Source of the DNA: an uncultured Mycoplasmatota bacterium
GTDB lineage: Bacteria > Bacillota_I > Bacilli_A > RF39 > UBA660
Length of the DNA: 21,624 nt
NCBI GenBank assembly: GCA_900551105.1
Contig: URUT01000019.1
Coordinates: 1-21,624, forward strand
Reading direction: 5' to 3'
A model generated the notes under the pieces. It worked only from the letters and a program-made list of their open reading frames with translations, ran no database searches and had not been told where the DNA came from. A program made the translations under genes and the position numbers. Shown here one piece after another: positions 15,610 through 21,624 of this stretch (within the stretch, counting starts at the first letter, position 1; every line of letters begins with the position of its first letter).

Positions 15610-16396
15610 GATTTTCTTTGATTACTTCCAAGATTGCTCGCATTTGACGATACTCATCTAAAGTAAACATATCATTATCATTTTTCTTTTCAACCACAAC
15701 GTATTCTATTTTTGGTTCTGGTTTTGGTTCTTCTTTAATAATTGGCATTTCAATTGCTTCTTCTTTAGGTATTACTATTTTTTTAGGCATTTCTATCTCT
15801 TCTACTACTTCTTTAACTTTTATTTTGTCATTTTTATTTAAGAAGTAATTAATTATTTTAATTAATATTAGTGATATAATCCATAGAGCAAAGATACTAA
15901 CACTTACTTCAAATAAAATCATTAAATGATCATTTGAATAAATACTTATTTTACTTGCTAAATCAACTTCATTATTATCAATTTCATCTAATATTAAGAA
16001 AAATAGATACATATTAGCTATAAAAACAATAGAATTATAAACTCTTATATTACTTTTAATTTTTTTATTTGCTAGATTATAAATTAGAATACCTAAACTA
16101 ATTACAAGCATTATTATATAATTTAGTACTGAAGGAAAATAAATCATCGTAACAATATTTTTTGATATTGTATTAAATATTTCTAAAATTGAGTCATAGT
16201 ACATGTATATTAGTATTCCAATAATTATTATACTGATAAATGTATATAACCATTTAGTAGTTTTATCTTTTTTAGATATAAACTTAATATCTATGATGAT
16301 TAGTATTAAACCAAATAATAGTACTAAAAAAAGAGGTGATGAAAAAATCAAACTAAAAATAGTTTTAACTTTTTCTAGTAAAGTAAACTCTACCAT
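15596..16396 (-). CDS. Unrecognised multi-pass membrane protein in the sortase operon
   Basis: A 266-aa protein of no family I recognise. It has about five or six membrane segments (about residues 18-35, 48-66, 81-110, 119-137, 160-185). A long cytosolic tail from about 190 follows, rich in Lys, Glu and Pro (PKKIVIPKEEAIEMPIIKEE), ending in a short conserved-looking helix, DEYRQMRAILEVIKE. GAGGTGA sits 4 nt before the ATG, and the gap to the sortase stop is 26 nt, so it is the third gene of the adhesin-sortase operon. Position suggests a role in surface-protein assembly or in recruiting the sortase to a site, but no motif proves this. It ends in the terminator shared with the convergent sortase gene. 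Confidence 0.75.
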   Translation of the reverse strand: MVEFTLLEKVKTIFSLIFSSPLFLVLLFGLILIIIDIKFISKKDKTTKWLYTFISIIIIGILIYMYYDSILEIFNTISKNIVTMIYFPSVLNYIIMLVISLGILIYNLANKKIKSNIRVYNSIVFIANMYLFFLILDEIDNNEVDLASKISIYSNDHLMILFEVSVSIFALWIISLILIKIINYFLNKNDKIKVKEVVEEIEMPKKIVIPKEEAIEMPIIKEEPKPEPKIEYVVVEKKNDNDMFTLDEYRQMRAILEVIKENQKGA

Positions 16397-16422
16397 TTTA
16401 TCACCTCTTCCCCTTTTTATTC

Positions 16423-17115
16423 TTAAATTAATTCACAAATATAAATTGTTTGTGTTTCTTTATCTCCTTTTGTACATGTTATTAATGTTAGTGTATTTTT
16501 ATTTTTATTTCTTTTAATAGCAACATCGCCATCTTTAATATCTGTATAAATATTACTTATTTTATAGTGATATTCCTTGTTATTATAGGTAATATCGACC
16601 AAATCCCCATTTTCTAATTTATACAAATTTTTAAAGAATGAAATTGAACTTGTTCCTGAATGAGCAGCTAATATAAAGTTCCCATTTTCAACATCTGGAT
16701 AATTAGATGATGGAACAATATAGATGTTACGATTTACGTTATTATATTTTGAGTCTTTACTAACAAAGCCTCTTTTTAAATTTATTTTAGGAATAGAAAT
16801 ATCACCAATATAGTATTTTGAATAATCAATAGTTTTAATAACTGGTGCCTTTTTAGTTGTTGTAGGCACAGTCTCTTTTTCAGGTTCATTTTCGTTTGGT
16901 GTTTCAGAAGGAGTAGTATCCTCTTCTGAATTTATCTCGGCTTCTTCACTATCGCTTTCTTCAATACTTGCCATAATTTCTTCTAAATACTTTTCATTCA
17001 TCTCATTAAAGACTTCATATTTTTGACTATTATAGTAAGTACTTAAAAGTAAGCAAATACCAACAAATGATATTAATACTCCAAATATAATTTTTATTTT
17101 AGTTTTCTTTGCCAT
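16423..17115 (-). CDS. Sortase family protein with an Arg-to-Gln change
   Basis: A 230-aa membrane-anchored transpeptidase. An N-terminal membrane segment (about 8-26) is followed by a ~65-residue Glu/Ser/Thr/Pro-rich linker (about 45-95), then the sortase beta-barrel (about 103-230). Catalytic His152 (ILAAHSG) and Cys214 (LITCTKG) are present. The position usually held by the catalytic Arg, eight residues after the Cys, is Gln222 (TQTIYI), read directly from a CAA codon. The start overlaps the adhesin gene's end by 17 nt and lacks a ribosome binding site, indicating translational coupling to the adhesin, which is its likely substrate (VPKTG signal). Class is uncertain: the AAHSG/TCTKG pattern fits classes A or D rather than B. 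Confidence 0.85.
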   Translation of the reverse strand: MAKKTKIKIIFGVLISFVGICLLLSTYYNSQKYEVFNEMNEKYLEEIMASIEESDSEEAEINSEEDTTPSETPNENEPEKETVPTTTKKAPVIKTIDYSKYYIGDISIPKINLKRGFVSKDSKYNNVNRNIYIVPSSNYPDVENGNFILAAHSGTSSISFFKNLYKLENGDLVDITYNNKEYHYKISNIYTDIKDGDVAIKRNKNKNTLTLITCTKGDKETQTIYICELI

Positions 17116-18940
17116 TTTTAATTAATACAGCAGCACCACCAGCAAGTATTATTCCACCAGCTATATATGTTAATGTACTAGTTAATCCTGTTTTAGGAAC
17201 TATGATAATTTCAGGTTCTTCCTTTTTGTTATATACAGTTAAGCTTACTGCATCAACATACTCGCCATTATTTTTAATTTTAATATTGCCTTCATCATCT
17301 ACACTAAAGTAAATTTTTTCAGTTGTTAATTCATAACCACTTGGAGCAGCCTCTTCTGATAAAACATATTCTCCTTCTTCTAATACAATATAACTAGCTG
17401 AATTAGTTGTAGTAATTGTAGCTACTGTTTCCCCTTTGCTATTCTTAATCATTAAGATTGCGCCACTAACATATTCTTTAGTTTCACTATCTAATTTATT
17501 AATTTTAATAGACTTTTTATCTTTTAATTCATTAACCATTTTAATGTAATCAACTTTGTTGAATGTTCCATTTACTTTTTCGTAAACGTTGTTGTTTTCA
17601 TCAACTTTGAATGTTATAACTGTTTCACTTAATTTATAACCTTTTGGTGCCATTGTTTCAGTTAAAGTATATTCTCCTGGTTTTAATTCTACATAATGAG
17701 CTGTTGTAGTAGAAACCCATTTATCAATTTCTTTACCAGTAGAATCTTTTAATACTAATGTTGCACCAGCAATTTCATTTGTACCAGTAATATCAGTTTT
17801 ACTAATTCTTACTTTAGCGATTTTCTTATCTACCATAGTTACTTTATAAGTTCCATCTTGTGATGTAATATTTACTTTTTGCTTATTAGCAATTAAATAT
17901 CCTTCTGGAGCACTTTCTTCTACTAAAGTATAAGTACCTACTGGAACATCATCAAAATATTTATAATTTGCATCAGTTGTCCAGCTTTTATATAGATTAG
18001 TTGATGCACAAGTTGTATTTGTACAATCGCCTTTATATAAAGCTAGTTTAGCATTTTTTACGTAGTTGCCACTTTCGTCAACTTTGTAAATTGTTAACTT
18101 ATTATGTTTTTCTTCTTTAGTAATACTAAATGAAATATCATCGTCTACTGAATGAGACTCACTATATAATTCCCCTAATAATACATATTGATGTGATGAA
18201 TCATAAAAGTACTCATAAGCATGGTAAGTATAATATACTCCACTTGCTTCAACTTTGAAGTTTACTGTTGAACCAGCTGCTACTGAGCTAACTGGAACAG
18301 AAACTTGGAATGAATTACTAGTTTTATTAATAATTTGAGCACCACTAGGGGCACCTACTAATTTTAAGTTAACTGATCTTACATTTCTTTTAGAAATTGT
18401 TATTTTTCCTGAAACATAATTTCCATTGGAAATTGTAAATTTAGTGTTGCCACTTAAACTTATGCTTCCACTTGTTTGAGAATATGCTTTTGCACCACTT
18501 ACTAAGTCATAGATTGCTCTTGAAACACTGTTGCTATTATAAGAATTGATAATATTGTTTTTAGCAGATGAACTTAAGTTGCTTGTTCCACCTACTAAAT
18601 CTTTAAACCACCAAACTGCAGTTTGCATAATATAATAGTCTACTGTGCTGTTACCTGTATTTGGTTCATTATCAATAATATAAACAAATCCTTGGTGTGC
18701 TTCACGACTTAATGTCATAGTTGAATTTCTTGGAAATTTCTTATTTGATTCTTCACAATATATAGAAATTCCATCAGCAGTATTCTTAACATATACAGTT
18801 GGAACACCGCTTACATATGATTTTACTTGTGTAATTCCTGTAGTTTTAATAGTGCTTGGAGCACTTGCTGCGGTAACATTTTGGACTAAGCCAAACATAC
18901 CTAATACAAAAATTAAAATAGATAAAAATTTCTTTTTCAT
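17099..18940 (-). CDS. Thioester-domain adhesin with three CnaB repeats and VPKTG wall anchor
   Basis: A 613-aa surface protein. A signal peptide (1-24, cut near TAA|S) is followed by a thioester domain. Cys62 (ISIYCEES) and Gln106 (MQTAVWW) are the expected pair for an internal thioester, which in related Gram-positive adhesins attaches covalently to host amines. Three CnaB-type domains follow (about 281-373, 377-473 and 477-572), each with a strand-A Lys, a central Glu (341, 427, 529) and a late Asp/Asn (371, 470, 571), so self-made Lys-Asn/Asp isopeptide bonds are likely. A Cys pair at 306 and 311 sits in the first. The C-terminus is VPKTG (581-585), a hydrophobic span and a basic tail: a sortase sorting signal with Val instead of Leu. 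It heads an operon with a sortase and a membrane protein. Confidence 0.93.
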   Translation of the reverse strand: MKKKFLSILIFVLGMFGLVQNVTAASAPSTIKTTGITQVKSYVSGVPTVYVKNTADGISIYCEESNKKFPRNSTMTLSREAHQGFVYIIDNEPNTGNSTVDYYIMQTAVWWFKDLVGGTSNLSSSAKNNIINSYNSNSVSRAIYDLVSGAKAYSQTSGSISLSGNTKFTISNGNYVSGKITISKRNVRSVNLKLVGAPSGAQIINKTSNSFQVSVPVSSVAAGSTVNFKVEASGVYYTYHAYEYFYDSSHQYVLLGELYSESHSVDDDISFSITKEEKHNKLTIYKVDESGNYVKNAKLALYKGDCTNTTCASTNLYKSWTTDANYKYFDDVPVGTYTLVEESAPEGYLIANKQKVNITSQDGTYKVTMVDKKIAKVRISKTDITGTNEIAGATLVLKDSTGKEIDKWVSTTTAHYVELKPGEYTLTETMAPKGYKLSETVITFKVDENNNVYEKVNGTFNKVDYIKMVNELKDKKSIKINKLDSETKEYVSGAILMIKNSKGETVATITTTNSASYIVLEEGEYVLSEEAAPSGYELTTEKIYFSVDDEGNIKIKNNGEYVDAVSLTVYNKKEEPEIIIVPKTGLTSTLTYIAGGIILAGGAAVLIKNGKEN

Positions 18941-18982
18941 ACCAATTTACCCTCTTCCTAACTCCTTTTTCTTTTTGCGCCA

Positions 18983-19011
18983 TATATACTACCACAAAAC
19001 TCTAAAAAAAT
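18983..19011 (-). promoter_or_regulatory. Promoter of the adhesin-sortase operon
   Basis: On the minus strand TTGATT, a 17-nt spacer and TAGTAT with an upstream TGG (extended -10) lie in about 18983-19011. The leader then contains AAGGAG and GAGGG; the latter, 9 nt before the ATG at 18940, is the likely ribosome binding site. Confidence 0.65.
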
Positions 19012-19047
19012 CAAGTTTTAACGACACTTCGGCGCTTATATAAAAGT

Positions 19048-19935
19048 TTATCTAAAAATATTACTTCTTTTAGCACTTTCCATAACAGCTTTATATTCAT
19101 CATTGGAAATTGTAAGACCATAATAAAGTCTTTTATCAAGAGACATTGATGATATAGCTGTAAAAAATTCTCTAAAATCTTTGATAGTGTATCCAGCAAT
19201 ACTAAGTCTATTTAGACTACCTATATGATAAAGATTATTTAAAGTTGGTGCATTTGGAAAAACATCATTTCTTTCCTTATATCCATCTAATAATGTATAT
19301 GCAAGTTCACTATTTTGATGTCTTCTTACTAATGGTATAGGTTTATTTATCATATTAAGAATGCTATTTGTAGTTTTATAAGAGTCAATTTCTGCCATTC
19401 TTTCAGATGGATCACTTTTGTAAAACTGTAAATATTGTTCTTTAAGTGGATCTATTATGCTTTCGGCTTCTTCTCTACTTAATCCTCTACTTAATAAATC
19501 TAAAATACTTTTTAAATTTATATAAATTGGACTTAATTCTAAAATACGTGCATCTAATCCGTTTTGACCTGTTGCAACTTTCTTAATTTGATTAGCACGC
19601 TCTAATTCATGAAGTAGCGTTCTAGTAATTATAATGTTTCTTATTAAATATACTTCTAATTCATTAAATTTAGGATCAACAAGTTTTAAATAATTTAGCC
19701 TGCTTTCTATATTGTCAAAATCTACTACTATCTTTCTATCGACACTCATGTAATAAGCTGCTGTTTTATCAGTTTTAGTTCTTTCCTCACCCCGAATATA
19801 ATATGCGTCTTTAACAAAATCATGTAAGCCGCGATGATTTAAAACGATTTCTAATAATTTATCACAAAAGGCATTATCCGCAATTTTGCGATTAATAGAA
19901 TAATCAAATATTAAGGATAATAATTCTTCTTCCAT
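19048..19935 (-). CDS. Unrecognised protein with a degenerate HExxH-like motif
   Basis: A 295-aa soluble, largely helical protein; no secure family. Residues 106-114 read TLLHELERA. If residue 113 were His this would be an HExxH zinc-peptidase motif, and SERMAEIDS (about 177-185) would be a fitting third-ligand helix. The codon at 113 is CGT (Arg), one base from CAT, so the site seems inactivated or altered. A polar N-terminal half with KIVVDFDN (residues 68-75) precedes the motif. The start has a GGGGG run 7 nt upstream. It is transcribed alone from a promoter whose -35 lies in the preceding terminator. No clear terminator follows before the adhesin promoter. Confidence 0.7.
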   Translation of the reverse strand: MEEELLSLIFDYSINRKIADNAFCDKLLEIVLNHRGLHDFVKDAYYIRGEERTKTDKTAAYYMSVDRKIVVDFDNIESRLNYLKLVDPKFNELEVYLIRNIIITRTLLHELERANQIKKVATGQNGLDARILELSPIYINLKSILDLLSRGLSREEAESIIDPLKEQYLQFYKSDPSERMAEIDSYKTTNSILNMINKPIPLVRRHQNSELAYTLLDGYKERNDVFPNAPTLNNLYHIGSLNRLSIAGYTIKDFREFFTAISSMSLDKRLYYGLTISNDEYKAVMESAKRSNIFR

Positions 19936-19962
19936 ACAAAAACCCCCTTTTTTATGTGGATT

Positions 19963-19991
19963 ATCATACTATAAAATAAAAAAAAAAGCAA
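19963..19991 (-). promoter_or_regulatory. Promoter of the 295-aa gene, overlapping a terminator
   Basis: TTGCTT (19986-19991), 17-nt T-rich spacer, TATGAT (19963-19968) on the minus strand. The -35 is made from the end of the deacetylase terminator stem and its T run. Confidence 0.55.
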
Positions 19992-20001
19992 GTTATCTTG
20001 C
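19978..20001 (-). terminator. Terminator of the polysaccharide deacetylase gene
   Basis: On the minus strand GCAAG (20001-19997), loop ATAA, CTTGC (19992-19988), then ten T (A tract 19978-19987). The gene's stop codon forms part of the loop. Confidence 0.88.
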
Positions 20002-21204
20002 ACTACGGTAAGATTCACCTGCTACTAACGTTTTATTTTTTAAGGTAAATAGCTCTGATACAGAGACTACAGCATAGCCTTGCTCAGTTAATATTGGCAT
20101 TAATTCTTCTACGGCATTTTTGGTAGTTTCGTATAAATCATGAAATAGAATGATGTCACCATCTTGAATATTTTCTAAGACCATATTTTTAATTTTTTCA
20201 GTGTTTCTACTTTCCCAGTCTCTAGTATCTAAACTCCAAAGAATAAGTGGCACGTTTACGGCTGCTTTAATATCAGCATTATATGAACCATATGGAGGTC
20301 TTAAATATGGCATATCTGCATCAGTTATTCCTTTATATAATTCATTATTATCATTTACTTTTCCTAGCATTTTATCAATAGTTAATTTAGTTAGTTTTGA
20401 GTGGTCTATAGTATGATTAGCTATTTCAAAGCCTCTATTATAGACTTCTTTAACAATATCTTTATGACTTTTAATATTGTATCCTACTTCAAAAAATGTG
20501 GCTTTAGCATCATATTTTTCTAACGTACTAATAATGTCTAACGTATATTTGCTTGGCCCATCATCAAAAGTAAACGCAACTAACTTTTTATTTTCAAAAT
20601 TTCTAACTGCTTTAGTAGTTGTATAAGGAGTATAGTCTTTATTTAGATTAAACTTTAAATTAGAGTAGTCCTTTACTTCATTGTAATCTAACTTTAAAAA
20701 AGTAATTTCTCTTTGGTCATTGTATTCGCTTAAGTAAATGCTCATATCTTTTTCATTAAATAAACAATCTATTTCGGCTTTACTAATTTGCTCATTAGTA
20801 ATATTTAAATTAAGATTTTCTTTGGCAATTATAATTTTATTTCTTAAATCTTCTTCTTTAATAAGATCATTTAGATTAACTAAAGAGCCTTCTTTATCAA
20901 GCAAAAGTGTATGAACCTTGACTATTTTATCTTCACTATTAAAGAATTTAAACAAAACTGATGTGTAGTTGTCGGCTTTTCCTAGTGAATAATTTATTTT
21001 ATAGTTTTCATTTTGATAATCAGAAATATAATTTTGAATTATTTCATCTTTCTTATCTTTAAAGTGTGGATAAACAATATTTTTTCCTAATTTCTTTTCA
21101 CTAAAAGAATAACTTGAATTATCAAGTCTTAAAACTATTAAATTAAGTAAAACTAATACTATTAAGAAAGTTCCATATATGATTATATCTTTTTTATTTT
21201 TCAT
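19993..21204 (-). CDS. Membrane-anchored polysaccharide deacetylase
   Basis: A 403-aa extracellular enzyme of carbohydrate esterase family 4. A signal anchor (about 7-26) is followed by a ~160-residue accessory domain resembling DUF3298/PdaC-like regions, then the NodB domain (about 205-385). All five motifs are intact: TFDDGP (212-217, base Asp214 and metal Asp215), HTIDH (264-268, metal His pair), RPPYG (302-306), DTRDW (326-330) and LFHD with His355. Such enzymes remove N-acetyl groups from peptidoglycan sugars, often giving lysozyme resistance; GlcNAc versus MurNAc cannot be told. The start has GGAG 8 nt upstream and TATAAT further up. It is a single-gene unit with its own terminator. Confidence 0.93.
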   Translation of the reverse strand: MKNKKDIIIYGTFLIVLVLLNLIVLRLDNSSYSFSEKKLGKNIVYPHFKDKKDEIIQNYISDYQNENYKINYSLGKADNYTSVLFKFFNSEDKIVKVHTLLLDKEGSLVNLNDLIKEEDLRNKIIIAKENLNLNITNEQISKAEIDCLFNEKDMSIYLSEYNDQREITFLKLDYNEVKDYSNLKFNLNKDYTPYTTTKAVRNFENKKLVAFTFDDGPSKYTLDIISTLEKYDAKATFFEVGYNIKSHKDIVKEVYNRGFEIANHTIDHSKLTKLTIDKMLGKVNDNNELYKGITDADMPYLRPPYGSYNADIKAAVNVPLILWSLDTRDWESRNTEKIKNMVLENIQDGDIILFHDLYETTKNAVEELMPILTEQGYAVVSVSELFTLKNKTLVAGESYRSAR

Positions 21205-21242
21205 GCTACTACTCCATACTTCATATTTATTATACCTCTTTT

Positions 21243-21280
21243 AAAAAAAAATAATAGCACTTTGACAAAATTTAGTGCTA
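21243..21280 (-). terminator. Terminator of the 46-aa gene
   Basis: TAGCACT and AGTGCTA (21255-21261 and 21274-21280) form a 7-bp stem, followed on the minus strand by a T-rich run (A tract 21243-21254). It begins 2 nt after the stop codon at 21283. Confidence 0.85.
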
Positions 21281-21282
21281 AT

Positions 21283-21423
21283 TTACTGTTCTTTATAATT
21301 TTCAAAAGTAGTTATTACTAATTGCGAGTGATTACTAACTATTTTATTTAAAAAGTAAAATAAACCTAAAAAGAAGATAACTAATGATATAAAAATATAA
21401 CTAAAGATTTTGCTTTTTTTCAT
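21283..21423 (-). CDS. Small (46-aa) membrane peptide
   Basis: A 47-codon frame encodes a peptide starting MKKSKIFSY, with one hydrophobic segment (about residues 6-26) and a polar C-terminal tail ending in FENYKEQ. It has no known family that I recognise. Support for a real gene: a strong terminator directly after the stop, a TATAAT at 21458-21463 at a sensible distance upstream, and no other explanation for the interval between the tRNA and the deacetylase gene. The ribosome binding site (AAGTGA) is poor. It could be a membrane-protein modulator, a type I toxin-like peptide, or a fragment; nothing distinguishes these. Confidence 0.55.
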   Translation of the reverse strand: MKKSKIFSYIFISLVIFFLGLFYFLNKIVSNHSQLVITTFENYKEQ

Positions 21424-21524
21424 ACAATCACTTACTTTACTTTTTCTTATACTTTATATTATAAACTATATTAGATTTAATTTCATTAAAATTACTATTT
21501 TTTTTAATTTTATTTAAAATTTTC

Positions 21525-21553
21525 TTGCACAAATATATATGATATGGTATATT
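21525..21553 (+). promoter_or_regulatory. tRNA promoter
   Basis: TTGCAC (21525-21530), 17-nt spacer, TATATT (21548-21553) with TGG just before it (extended -10). The transcript would begin near 21560, about 6 nt before the tRNA. Confidence 0.8.
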
Positions 21554-21565
21554 ATTAATTGTCAT

Positions 21566-21624
21566 GGATCTTTAGCTCAGTTGGTTAGAGCATCCGGCTC
21601 ATAACCGGGCGGTCGTAGGTTCGA
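21566..21624 (+). tRNA. tRNA with CAU anticodon (partial, cut by window end)
   Basis: The first 59 nt of a tRNA. The acceptor strand GGATCTT, D-arm TAGCTCAGTTGGTTAGAGC, anticodon stem TCCGG/CCGGG with loop CTCATAA, and the T-loop start GGTTCGA are all visible. The anticodon is CAT. It is an elongator Met tRNA or the Ile tRNA whose C34 is changed to lysidine; sequence alone here cannot decide. It is not the initiator, which has a different acceptor end and GGG/CCC anticodon stem. Confidence 0.93.

Noticed and set aside
16203..16517. A 104-codon plus-strand open frame antisense to the membrane-protein and sortase genes
   Set aside because: It spans parts of two well-supported minus-strand genes, has no ribosome binding site, and the product is low-complexity hydrophobic sequence expected from A/T-rich antisense DNA.
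17377..18100. Internal similarity between the three CnaB segments considered as a DNA tandem repeat
   Set aside because: The domains share protein-level pattern only; I see no long near-identical DNA repeats, so no recent duplication or slippage is supported.
1..21624. Mycoplasma-type code (TGA as Trp)
   Set aside because: Trp codons checked in the adhesin are TGG, and reading TGA as stop gives full-length, correctly ending proteins, including the CPBP-like gene that ends ATG TGA.

Overview
This is a low-GC chromosomal stretch from a Gram-positive member of the Bacilli side of Firmicutes. Evidence: AGGTGA/GGAGG-type ribosome binding sites, near-consensus sigma-A promoters (several with an extended -10), T-box leaders on two aminoacyl-tRNA synthetase genes, SepF and DivIVA, and sortase-anchored surface proteins. 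The standard genetic code is used (TGG for Trp, TGA as a stop), so it is not a Mycoplasma-type code. A cell wall is clearly present (LytR-CpsA-Psr protein, LysM protein, polysaccharide deacetylase, sortases). An uncultured gut lineage near Erysipelotrichia/RF39 fits, but this is inference. I saw no CRISPR array, insertion sequence or prophage.

Region 1 (1-2334): an outward-facing promoter at the left edge, a DUF2974-type alpha/beta hydrolase on the minus strand, and a divergent 361-aa protein of unknown function. Region 2 (2325-10745) is a minus-strand housekeeping block: serS behind a Ser T-box, divIVA-sepF, glyS behind an unusually short T-box, an LCP-family cell-wall transferase, a LysM membrane/lipoprotein, mtaB (tRNA ms2t6A modification), and a small membrane protein. 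Both synthetase promoters lie within 10 nt of the upstream gene's stop codon, with no separate terminator between.

Region 3 (10794-13870), minus strand: a CPBP-family membrane protease next to a paralogue that has lost its catalytic residues, a DUF421 membrane protein, and an unknown protein that probably starts upstream of its first ATG. Region 4 (13969-18940) is the most distinctive part, a cell-surface anchoring island. A plus-strand class B-type sortase with a large unknown N-terminal domain converges on a minus-strand operon of a thioester-domain/CnaB adhesin with a VPKTG sorting signal, a second sortase and a membrane protein. Region 5 (19048-21624): an unknown protein with a degenerate zinc-peptidase-like motif, a membrane-anchored polysaccharide deacetylase, a 46-aa membrane peptide not captured by usual length cut-offs, and a CAU-anticodon tRNA cut by the window end.

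Working together, regions 2, 4 and 5 describe growth and surface building: amino-acid-sensing control of tRNA charging, septum assembly, attachment of wall polymers, covalent display of an adhesin, and modification of the wall glycan. The items most worth follow-up are the minimal Gly T-box, the chimeric sortase, the inactive CPBP partner, and the non-AUG start candidate.
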